Of a stretch of 5,369 nucleotides of DNA, positions 1-5,369 are shown in pieces; the stretch's first letter is position 1; each line of letters begins with the position of its first letter. Under the pieces are notes generated by a model that saw only the letters and a program-made list of their open reading frames with translations, was not told where the DNA came from and did not search any database. The translations under genes were made by a program, and so were the position numbers. This DNA is from Chloroflexota bacterium (GTDB lineage Bacteria; Chloroflexota; Anaerolineae; Anaerolineales; Anaerolineaceae): NCBI GenBank assembly GCA_011053085.1, contig DSBE01000271.1, positions 1 to 5,369 of the forward strand, given 5' to 3'.

Positions 1-51
1 CGGGATGAAAACAGCCATATCCGTGTTCTTTTGGGACAATCCAATGGCTGA
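1..51 (+). CDS. Possible 3' end of an upstream gene (partial)
   Basis: From base 1 the first reading frame is open and ends at a TGA at 49-51, giving a 16-residue tail that includes HIRVLLGQSNG. This leaves 32 bases, including a ribosome binding site, before the ligase gene. The stretch is too short to recognise a family. The second frame is also open from the window edge to a TGA at 80-82 and could equally be the true end. That alternative would stop one base before the ATG at 84, which would suit translational coupling. The third frame is closed at once. Since all complete genes here are on the plus strand and closely packed, an upstream co-directional gene is likely, but its frame and identity are undecided. 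Confidence 0.3.
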   Translation, partial: RDENSHIRVLLGQSNG

Positions 52-68
52 ATGCGAACATTCCAAAC

Positions 69-73
69 GAGGA
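69..73 (+). promoter_or_regulatory. Ribosome binding site of the ligase gene
   Basis: GAGGA lies 10 bases before the ATG at 84, followed by a second purine run (AAAAGG, 73-78) five bases before it. This supports the ATG at 84 as the start. I see no convincing sigma-70-like -35/-10 pair in the 83 bases before the gene, so transcription probably enters from upstream of the window. Confidence 0.6.
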
Positions 74-83
74 AAAGGTTGAG

Positions 84-1619
84 ATGCTGGTTCAAGAATT
101 TTTAGAGCGAAGCGCCGCACGCATGCCAGACAAAATCGCGCTGGTGTGCGGCAATCGCCGCCTCAGCTATGCTGAGATAGACGATCAGGCAAACCGCTTT
201 GCCGCTTATCTGATGGCGCATGGTTTGCAGCGGGGGGATCGTGTTGCCATTTACTTGCCGAATGGGGTAGAGGCGGTGATCAGTCTGTTCGGCGCTTTGA
301 AGGCAGGCGGAGTGTTTGTGATGCTCAATGCCACCACCAAATTTGACAAACTGGTCACCATTTTGAATGACTGCGGAGCAACTGCCATCGTCGCTGGCGC
401 GACTGGGGTAGATTTTTACCAGGCCTTGCAGGCTGGGGTGCCTTCGCTGCAGATCGTGATCCATCATGATCATCTGAAAAGTGCAGTGATTTATGCGCAA
501 GCACCCGGTCTGGTTGATTTTTCTGCAGTGATGGCGACAGCCTGCGATGACAAACCGGCTATCGAGACCATCGACCTGGACCTGGCCTGCCTGGTCTATA
601 CCTCAGGCAGCACAGGCGATTCAAAAGGGGTCATGTGTGACCACAGCAACGTTGATTTTGCCACCGATTCGATCATCACCTACCTGGGCAACACGGCAGA
701 TGATATCGTGCTTAATTGCCTGCCGCTGTCATTTGATTACGGTTTGTATCAATTGTTGATGGTATTCAAATTCGGCGGGACATTGGTGCTGGAAAAGGGC
801 TTTGTCTTCCCGGCGGTCATCCTACAGCAGGTTCAAAGGGAACGCGTCACCGGATTTCCCGGTGTGCCGACCATCTTCGCTATTCTGACCAACACCGACC
901 TGACCAGTTATGATCTCTCCAGCCTGCGCTACCTGACCAACACGGCGGCGGCATTGCCGGTCAGCCATATTCAGGCGCTGCGAGAGAAATTCCCACAGGC
1001 GCAGTTGTTCTCCATGTATGGCCTGACCGAGACCAAGCGCACCCTCTACCTGCCGCCGCAGGAACTGGACCGGCGGCCCGGGTCGGTGGGGGGCGCCATT
1101 CCCGGGACGGAAGTATGGCTGGAGGGTGAGGACGGCAACCGGTTGGGAGCGGGTGAAATAGGTGAACTGGTGGTGCGCGGTCGGCATGTGATGCGCGGTT
1201 ATTGGAATGCGCCCGAAGCGACTGCACGGCGTTACCGCCCCGGCATGCTGCCGCATGAACGCGTATGTTATACCGGCGACCTGTTTCGCAGGGACGAAGA
1301 AGGCTTTTACTACTTTGTGTCGCGCAAGGATGACATCATCAAATCACGCGGGGAGAAAGTGTCACCGGTGGAATTGGAACGGGTGTTGTATGGCATCCCG
1401 GGGGTTACCAGAGCGGCAGTCATCGGCGTGCCCGATGATGTGTTAGGAGAAGCGATCAAGGTATTTGTGGTGTGCAGCGATCCCGCCCTGACCGAGAAGG
1501 ATGTGCTGATCTATTGTCGGGGCCATGTGGAAGATTACATGGTGCCTAAATATGTGGAATTCAGGCCAGAGCTGCCGATGACAGAATCGGGCAAAGTATT
1601 GAAAACCGGCCTTACCTAA
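84..1619 (+). CDS. Stand-alone adenylate-forming acyl/aminoacyl ligase (ANL superfamily)
   Basis: This 511-residue cytoplasmic enzyme should activate a carboxylic acid with ATP to an acyl-adenylate and pass it to a thiol, most likely the carrier protein encoded next door or else CoA. All core ANL motifs are visible: the phosphate loop YTSGSTGDSKG (172-182), the adenine-binding MYGLTE (311-316), YTGD (396-399), the hinge region SRKDDIIKSRGEKVSP (413-428), and a C-terminal TESGKVLK whose Lys504 is the expected catalytic lysine. The length is normal for a single-domain ligase, with no fused carrier or condensation domain. SFDYG at 216-220 puts an Asp (D218) where amino-acid-activating domains hold the substrate amine, so the substrate may be an amino acid. 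Overall it resembles, from memory, the ligases named exosortase A system-associated acyl-CoA ligase; the substrate is unknown. The gene ends in tandem in-frame stops (TAATAA, 1617-1622), 44 bases before the carrier gene. Confidence 0.93.
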   Translation: MLVQEFLERSAARMPDKIALVCGNRRLSYAEIDDQANRFAAYLMAHGLQRGDRVAIYLPNGVEAVISLFGALKAGGVFVMLNATTKFDKLVTILNDCGATAIVAGATGVDFYQALQAGVPSLQIVIHHDHLKSAVIYAQAPGLVDFSAVMATACDDKPAIETIDLDLACLVYTSGSTGDSKGVMCDHSNVDFATDSIITYLGNTADDIVLNCLPLSFDYGLYQLLMVFKFGGTLVLEKGFVFPAVILQQVQRERVTGFPGVPTIFAILTNTDLTSYDLSSLRYLTNTAAALPVSHIQALREKFPQAQLFSMYGLTETKRTLYLPPQELDRRPGSVGGAIPGTEVWLEGEDGNRLGAGEIGELVVRGRHVMRGYWNAPEATARRYRPGMLPHERVCYTGDLFRRDEEGFYYFVSRKDDIIKSRGEKVSPVELERVLYGIPGVTRAAVIGVPDDVLGEAIKVFVVCSDPALTEKDVLIYCRGHVEDYMVPKYVEFRPELPMTESGKVLKTGLT

Positions 1620-1653
1620 TAACGTGACAACCAGATTGATCTGAAACCATTGC

Positions 1654-1660
1654 AGGAGGA
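1654..1660 (+). promoter_or_regulatory. Strong Shine-Dalgarno site of the carrier protein gene
   Basis: AGGAGGA is the best Shine-Dalgarno match in the window. It sits only 3-4 bases from the ATG at 1664, slightly closer than usual. Its strength relative to the neighbouring genes would fit a carrier protein made in excess over its ligase, which is an inference. Confidence 0.75.
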
Positions 1661-1663
1661 AGT

Positions 1664-1915
1664 ATGAACCATTCAGTTGAAGAATCCATTCGCACCTACA
1701 TTGCCCAGAATATCCTGTTCCGTAATGATGGATATCCGTATGAGGACAGCACCTCGTTTCTGGACAATGGCATCGTCGACTCCATCAATGTGATGGAACT
1801 TGTCATGTTTGTGGAAGAAACCTTTGGCATCAAGGTCAAAGATGAGGAAATTGTGCCTGATCATTTTGATTCGGTTGAACGGTTGTCCGCTTATGTAAGG
1901 CAGAAAGGTGAGTAG
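1664..1915 (+). CDS. Stand-alone acyl carrier protein
   Basis: This small 83-residue acidic protein has the usual length of a free acyl or peptidyl carrier protein. The motif NGIVDSINVMELV (35-47) is the start of helix II. Ser40, in the D-S-I context, is the expected attachment site for 4'-phosphopantetheine, so the protein should be functional once modified by a phosphopantetheinyl transferase encoded elsewhere. The sequence continues in typical carrier fashion with FVEETFGIKVKDEE (50-63) and a C-terminal helix around FDSVERLSAYV. It departs from fatty-acid-synthesis ACPs, which usually have D-S-L followed by an acidic residue, and so looks like a specialised carrier. Its position directly after the adenylating enzyme makes that enzyme the likely loader, as in DltA-DltC or exosortase-associated pairs. 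The acceptor of the loaded group is not encoded in the window. Confidence 0.93.
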   Translation: MNHSVEESIRTYIAQNILFRNDGYPYEDSTSFLDNGIVDSINVMELVMFVEETFGIKVKDEEIVPDHFDSVERLSAYVRQKGE

Positions 1916-1943
1916 TTGGTCGCGCTGCTTTTTTATGGTAGCG

Positions 1944-1947
1944 AAGG
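1944..1947 (+). promoter_or_regulatory. Weak ribosome binding site of the first glycosyltransferase
   Basis: AAGG (within GAAGG) lies 7 bases before the ATG at 1955. It is clearly weaker than the site before the carrier gene. A short open frame, ATG at 1935 to TGA at 1956-1958 (seven sense codons), overlaps the start as ATGA and could assist initiation, though nothing shows it is translated. Confidence 0.4.
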
Positions 1948-1954
1948 CTGAACG

Positions 1955-3217
1955 ATGAACATCCTGTTCCTGACACAAGTCCTTCCTTATCCGCCGGATG
2001 CCGGCCCTAAATTCAAGACCTGGCAGGTTTTGCGTTATCTGATGGAAAAGGGGCACACAGTTACGTTGATCTCTATGATACGACCGGAAGACGAAAAATT
2101 CTGTCATGTGGTTGACCAACTGGTGACAGCCTTCTACCCGGTTCAGATCCAGCGTTCACGCATGAAGGATGTTTTCTTTTTACTGCGCAGTGTGCTGACC
2201 GGCCGGCCTTTTTTGATTGAACGCGATGACTTGAGGGAGATTCGATTGCTGGTGGAGAGGCTGGTATTTGAGAACACGTATGACGCCATGCATGCCGATC
2301 AGGTCACTCTGACGCAATTTATCCTGCCGTATGCGCAGAAAAGTGGTGCGTCGGATGAATCAGAGGGCAAGCGGGGGCCTGTTCTGCTTTTTGACGCGCA
2401 TAACGCCACCTGGAAGATCCTGGAGCGTTTCGCCTCTGAGAGCAGAGGGCCAAAACGATGGTTCTTTCAATGGGAAGCCAACCGCGTACGCCGCTATGAA
2501 GCAGACCTCATTGGCCGTTGTGACCGGATCCTGGCCGTGTCCGACGTTGACCGCGATGCGCTGCGGGAAGCAGCCGTGCAGGCGGGTCAGGAGATACAGG
2601 CAATGGGTAAAAAATTCATGGTGATTCCGATCACGGTTGACACACAGGAAATTCTGCCGGTGAAACGGGCTGTCGGCTCTCTTAATGTGTTCACCTTCGG
2701 CACTTTGTATTACCCGCCCAACGCGGACGGCATTCGCTGGTTCATCAATGGTGTATTTCCTAAGGTGAGAGAGGCGGTACCGGGTGTGACGCTGACGGTG
2801 GTGGGGAAGAATCCCCCGCCCGACTTTTTAGCGCTGCAGTCGGCTTCCCCTGATGTCTTTCACGTGCCCGGGTATGTGACCGACCTGACGCCCTGGTTTG
2901 AGCAAGCCGCGGTGGTAATTGTGCCGGTGCGGGTGGGCGGGGGCATGCGGGTGCGCATTTTGGAGGCTTTCGCGCGTGCCATGCCCATTGTCACCACCAC
3001 GGTTGGGCTGGAGGGGATTGACGCGCTGCCGGGTGAGCATATTCTGGTGGAAGATGACGAATCAGCATTTGCCGAAGCAGTGATTGGGTTGATCAAGGAT
3101 GAAAAATGGCAGAACCGGCTGGCCGCCAAAGGGCGTCAGCTGGCAGAACAGATGTATGACCAGCAGGTGGTGCTGCAGCAGCTGGATGAGATCTATCCTG
3201 CGTGGGAGAATGCATAA
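1955..3217 (+). CDS. Glycosyltransferase, GT4-like (GT-B fold), sugar-transferase type seen near exosortase loci
   Basis: This 420-residue cytoplasmic enzyme is predicted to move a sugar from a nucleotide-sugar donor to a glycan or lipid-linked acceptor. The N-terminal Rossmann domain opens with MNILFLTQVLPYPPDAGPK (1-19), where the loop after the first strand binds acceptor, and continues with GHTVTLIS (33-40). DAHNATW (147-153) and YEADLIGRCDRILAVSDVD (181-199) are the usual late N-domain blocks. The donor-binding C-terminal domain starts near FTFGTLYYPPNADGI (246-260) and carries VVGKNPP (282-288), a GGGMRVRILEAFA loop (328-340) and TTTVGLEGI (347-355). E337 matches the second Glu of the EX7E motif of retaining GT4 enzymes, but the first Glu is replaced by G329. 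It resembles the sugar transferases annotated as PEP-CTERM/EpsH1 system associated. There is no signal peptide or membrane segment. Sugar and linkage cannot be told. Confidence 0.92.
   Translation: MNILFLTQVLPYPPDAGPKFKTWQVLRYLMEKGHTVTLISMIRPEDEKFCHVVDQLVTAFYPVQIQRSRMKDVFFLLRSVLTGRPFLIERDDLREIRLLVERLVFENTYDAMHADQVTLTQFILPYAQKSGASDESEGKRGPVLLFDAHNATWKILERFASESRGPKRWFFQWEANRVRRYEADLIGRCDRILAVSDVDRDALREAAVQAGQEIQAMGKKFMVIPITVDTQEILPVKRAVGSLNVFTFGTLYYPPNADGIRWFINGVFPKVREAVPGVTLTVVGKNPPPDFLALQSASPDVFHVPGYVTDLTPWFEQAAVVIVPVRVGGGMRVRILEAFARAMPIVTTTVGLEGIDALPGEHILVEDDESAFAEAVIGLIKDEKWQNRLAAKGRQLAEQMYDQQVVLQQLDEIYPAWENA
3204..3208 (+). promoter_or_regulatory. Ribosome binding site deciding the GTG start of the membrane glycosyltransferase
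   Basis: GGGAG lies inside the last codons of the preceding gene, 9 bases before GTG at 3218. That GTG follows the TAA stop (3215-3217) with no gap. The next in-frame ATG, at 3263, would remove the first 15 residues, including the basic N-terminal stretch before the first membrane segment, so the GTG is preferred. Confidence 0.55.
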
Positions 3218-4573
3218 GTGCAGAAATTCACTGCCTGGCTAAGAAAAACTTCGCATCTTTTGATGGTCATCATGATCCTCTCGGTGCTGGCGCGCCTGGC
3301 CGGGGCAGTGTTCATGGGCAACAGCGTAGAGGAACTGCCCGGCACTTTTGACCAGATTTCCTACCATTTACTGGCGCAGCGTGTGCTGGGGGGCTATGGA
3401 TTCAGTTTCGGGCAGGATTGGTGGCCGCTGACGGCACCCGGAGCGCCGACCGCTCATTGGAGTTACCTGTACACCTTTTATCTGGTGATGGTGTATGCCA
3501 TCTTTGGGGTTCACCCGCTGGCTGGACGTATCATCCAGGCGCTGATTTTCGGGCTTTTGCAGCCCTATTTGACCTATCGCATCGGCAACCGCCTGTTTGG
3601 CAAATGGGTGGGGCTGGTTTCTGCTCTGCTGGCAGCCGGGTATGCCTATTTCATCTATTATGGCGGGACGTTGATGACGGAGCCGTTTTATATCCTGGCG
3701 ATCTTGTGGGTGTTCGATACTTGCATCGGACTGGTGACACAACCGAAGGCAGACAAACCTTTGCGCCGCTGGTTTCTATTGGGCATTGGCATGGGGTTGG
3801 CGGTGTTGCTGCGGCAGGTGTTTTTGCTGATGATTCCTGTGATTCTGCTGTGGTTGGGCTGGGCGCTCTACCGTCGTCAACCATCCTTCCGGTTCGTGAG
3901 CCTGTTGGTGCCGCTGCTGGTGGTGGCTGTCATGATCATGCCCTTCACCATCTACAACACAGCCCGCTTCGGGCGGGTGGTGCTGCTGAATACCAATGCG
4001 GGATTTGCCTTTTTCTGGGGCAACCATCCTTATTATGGCACCGACTTCCAACCGATTCTGCCGGATGGTGTGTATCAAGAATTGATCCCGCAGGAGCTCA
4101 GGGGGTTGGATGAAGCCGCCCTGGATCAAGCTTTGCTTGGCCGCGCCATGCAAAATATCATGGATAACCCCGTACGTTATGTGAAGCTATCGATAAGCCG
4201 GATTCGGGATTTCTTCATGTTCTGGCCTTCGCCTGATTCCGGCAGGATCAGCAATGTTTCACGCGTTGCCAGTTTCGGCATTCTGTGGCCGTTCATGCTG
4301 GCGGGGTTGATTGTGTCCTGGTGGAAGGCTGATAAGACGCCGCAAAAACGGCTTGATTCGCCCGTTACGCTGCTGGTTTTGTTTATTGTGGCGTATAGCG
4401 TCTTGCATATCATGACGTGGACATTGATCCGCTATCGTTTGCCCATTGATGCGGTGGCGCTGCCTTTTGCCGGTTACGCCATTGTTTTAATTGACCGGCG
4501 ATGGCTTCACATTGGACAGCGTTTTTTTGGCTTCGAAGAAGTATCCAAATCGGTGCAGGCGGTAAGGGAATGA
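3218..4573 (+). CDS. Integral membrane glycosyltransferase, GT-C fold (ArnT/PMT-like)
   Basis: This 451-residue polytopic protein probably transfers a sugar from a polyprenyl-phosphate donor to a glycan, lipid or protein on the outer face of the cytoplasmic membrane. A basic N-terminus is followed by a first hydrophobic helix (about 12-33). The next external loop has TFDQISYHLLAQRVLGGYGF (43-62), in the usual place of the catalytic acidic residue, here D45. MTEP (153-156) and YNTARFGR (246-253), then NTNAGFAFFWGNHP (258-271), are typical of the PMT_2-like family. Further membrane segments lie roughly at 84-98, 103-119, 131-148, 156-173, 185-217 (two), 226-245, 352-369, 383-400 and 408-426. 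IRYRLPID (404-411) is a common closing motif. The soluble stretch at about 270-350 is a periplasmic-loop candidate. The length is somewhat short compared with ArnT, which has a larger C-terminal domain. The start is GTG, directly adjoining the preceding stop. Substrate unknown. Confidence 0.88.
   Translation: MQKFTAWLRKTSHLLMVIMILSVLARLAGAVFMGNSVEELPGTFDQISYHLLAQRVLGGYGFSFGQDWWPLTAPGAPTAHWSYLYTFYLVMVYAIFGVHPLAGRIIQALIFGLLQPYLTYRIGNRLFGKWVGLVSALLAAGYAYFIYYGGTLMTEPFYILAILWVFDTCIGLVTQPKADKPLRRWFLLGIGMGLAVLLRQVFLLMIPVILLWLGWALYRRQPSFRFVSLLVPLLVVAVMIMPFTIYNTARFGRVVLLNTNAGFAFFWGNHPYYGTDFQPILPDGVYQELIPQELRGLDEAALDQALLGRAMQNIMDNPVRYVKLSISRIRDFFMFWPSPDSGRISNVSRVASFGILWPFMLAGLIVSWWKADKTPQKRLDSPVTLLVLFIVAYSVLHIMTWTLIRYRLPIDAVALPFAGYAIVLIDRRWLHIGQRFFGFEEVSKSVQAVRE
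4557..4562 (+). promoter_or_regulatory. Weak ribosome binding site before the last gene
   Basis: AGGCGG lies 7 bases before ATG at 4570. A better purine run, AAGGGA (4564-4569), touches the ATG directly and is too close to work in the normal way. With the ATGA overlap to the preceding stop, initiation here probably relies on translational coupling. Confidence 0.35.
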
Positions 4574-5369
4574 AAATCCTCTATATCGTTCCGTATGTGC
4601 CCAATTTGATCCGCGTGCGGCCCTATAACCTCATCCGACATCTGGCACGGTTGGGGCACGAGGTCACCGCGGCGACGGTTGTGTCGCAGCGCACAGAACG
4701 GCAGGACATAGAGACACTGCGTGGTATTTGCCACGAGGTATTCTCCATTGACATGCCATTTCGGCGATCGCTGCGGCAGAGTGCGACTGCGTTGGTGCAG
4801 GGAATCCCGATGCAGTCGCGTTACAGCTGGCATCCGGCCTTATTTAAACAGATTTCAGATGCGTTGAAACAAAAGGATGGCCACGACGGCTTCGATGTGG
4901 TTCATGTTGAACACCTGCGGGGGATCGAGTATGGCTTGCGGCTGCTTGACTGGCTGGGCGAGGTCAAAGAATTGGCGGCGTTGCCGGTGATATGGGATAG
5001 TGTGGATTGTATCTCCTCATTGATGCGCCAGACCAGGCGGCGCGGCAGCAGTGCCAAAAGCCGGTTCATCGCCGCGTTGGAAACTGGCAATACAGCGAAA
5101 TATGAACGCCGCGGGGTGCAGTCGTTTGACCGGGTGCTGGTGACATCACCGGTGGACCAGGCTGCCCTGGCGGATACTGACCAGGGGATGGCCAGCCGTT
5201 GGAAAATTGATGTGCTGCCAAACGGGGTGGATCTGGATTATTTCCAGCTTGGCAGTGGCGATCGCCATCCTGACACGATCGTGATCAGCGGAAAGATGAG
5301 CTATCACGCCAATGTCACCATGGTGACCTACCTGGTCAACGAGATCATGCCGCTGGTGTGGTCTCGCAA
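4570..5369 (+). CDS. Glycosyltransferase, GT4-like (GT-B fold), 3'-truncated by the window edge
   Basis: An open frame begins with MKILYIVPYVP and runs 266 codons to the window end without a stop. It is the N-terminal domain and the start of the C-terminal domain of a second nucleotide-sugar-dependent glycosyltransferase. Recognisable blocks are VRPYNLIRHLARLGHEVTAA (16-35), DVVHVEHLRG (109-118), IWDSVDCIS (141-149), SFDRVLVTSPVD (185-196), LPNGVDLDYF (216-225) and the opening of the donor-binding domain, VISGKMSYHANV (238-249). Relatives are usually near 390-410 residues, so roughly 130 residues, including the donor-site E-A-x-A region, should lie beyond the edge. Its start overlaps the preceding stop as ATGA. 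It shares layout with the other GT4-like protein here (M-x-I-L start, a G-x-P-x4-R pattern near residues 78-84 in this protein and 83-90 in the other), suggesting related enzymes that add different sugars of the same glycan. Confidence 0.9.
   Translation, partial: MKILYIVPYVPNLIRVRPYNLIRHLARLGHEVTAATVVSQRTERQDIETLRGICHEVFSIDMPFRRSLRQSATALVQGIPMQSRYSWHPALFKQISDALKQKDGHDGFDVVHVEHLRGIEYGLRLLDWLGEVKELAALPVIWDSVDCISSLMRQTRRRGSSAKSRFIAALETGNTAKYERRGVQSFDRVLVTSPVDQAALADTDQGMASRWKIDVLPNGVDLDYFQLGSGDRHPDTIVISGKMSYHANVTMVTYLVNEIMPLVWSR

Noticed and set aside
848..864. Perfect 6-bp inverted repeat CACCGG/CCGGTG with a 5-base loop
   Set aside because: It lies inside the conserved ligase coding sequence, has no following T tract, and such short GC-rich stems arise by chance in this composition.
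822..1256. Minus-strand open frame of 144 codons inside the ligase gene, and similar long antisense frames elsewhere
   Set aside because: The translations are rich in His, Arg, Pro and Gln with no recognisable motif, and lie opposite strongly conserved coding sequence; they are shadows of codon bias.
1632..1643. Short inverted repeat CAGAT-TG-ATCTG between the ligase and carrier genes
   Set aside because: A 5-bp stem with a 2-base loop is too weak for a terminator or riboswitch and has no second copy nearby to support an operator.
1926..1937. Run of six T after GCTGC, looking like a terminator tail
   Set aside because: No stable stem precedes it, and the genes on both sides are co-directional and closely spaced, so termination here is unlikely.
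3418..4113. Plus-strand open frame of 231 codons within the membrane glycosyltransferase gene
   Set aside because: It is in another frame of a gene with clear membrane topology and family motifs; its own translation looks like no known protein.
4507..5090. Minus-strand open frames over the last gene region, which might suggest antisense genes there
   Set aside because: The plus-strand frame from 4570 is open for 266 codons and has glycosyltransferase motifs throughout, so the minus-strand frames are shadows.

Overview
The window is one tightly packed, all-plus-strand stretch of a bacterial surface-glycan gene cluster. It holds four complete genes and a fifth that runs off the right edge, with at most a few dozen bases between any two. 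I see no RNA genes, mobile elements, CRISPR arrays or convincing transcription terminators. By eye the base composition is moderately GC-rich. The protein style (paired glycosyltransferases opening with M-N/K-I-L, plus a GT-C membrane glycosyltransferase) would fit an environmental bacterium such as an Anaerolineae-type Chloroflexota. That placement is an impression from remembered family resemblance and was not tested.

Layout: bases 1-83 are probably the end of an upstream gene plus the leader of the first full gene. Bases 84-1619 encode a stand-alone class I adenylate-forming enzyme (acyl or aminoacyl ligase). Bases 1664-1915 encode a free acyl carrier protein with an intact phosphopantetheine serine. 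Bases 1955-3217 encode a cytoplasmic GT4-type (GT-B fold) glycosyltransferase. Bases 3218-4573 encode a multi-pass GT-C membrane glycosyltransferase of the ArnT/PMT type; it starts at a GTG directly after the previous stop. Bases 4570-5369 encode a second GT4-type glycosyltransferase, overlapping the previous stop as ATGA and lacking its C-terminus in this window.

How they may work together (inference): the ligase would activate a carboxylic or amino acid as an adenylate and load it on the carrier protein. The two cytoplasmic glycosyltransferases would build a lipid-linked or protein-linked glycan. The membrane glycosyltransferase would add a sugar from a polyprenyl-phosphate donor on the outer face of the membrane. 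The ligase + carrier + sugar transferase set resembles the accessory genes found around exosortase/PEP-CTERM loci, and more distantly the DltA-DltC pair. No exosortase, acyltransferase or PEP-CTERM substrate lies in this window, so the actual product and the final acceptor cannot be read from it.
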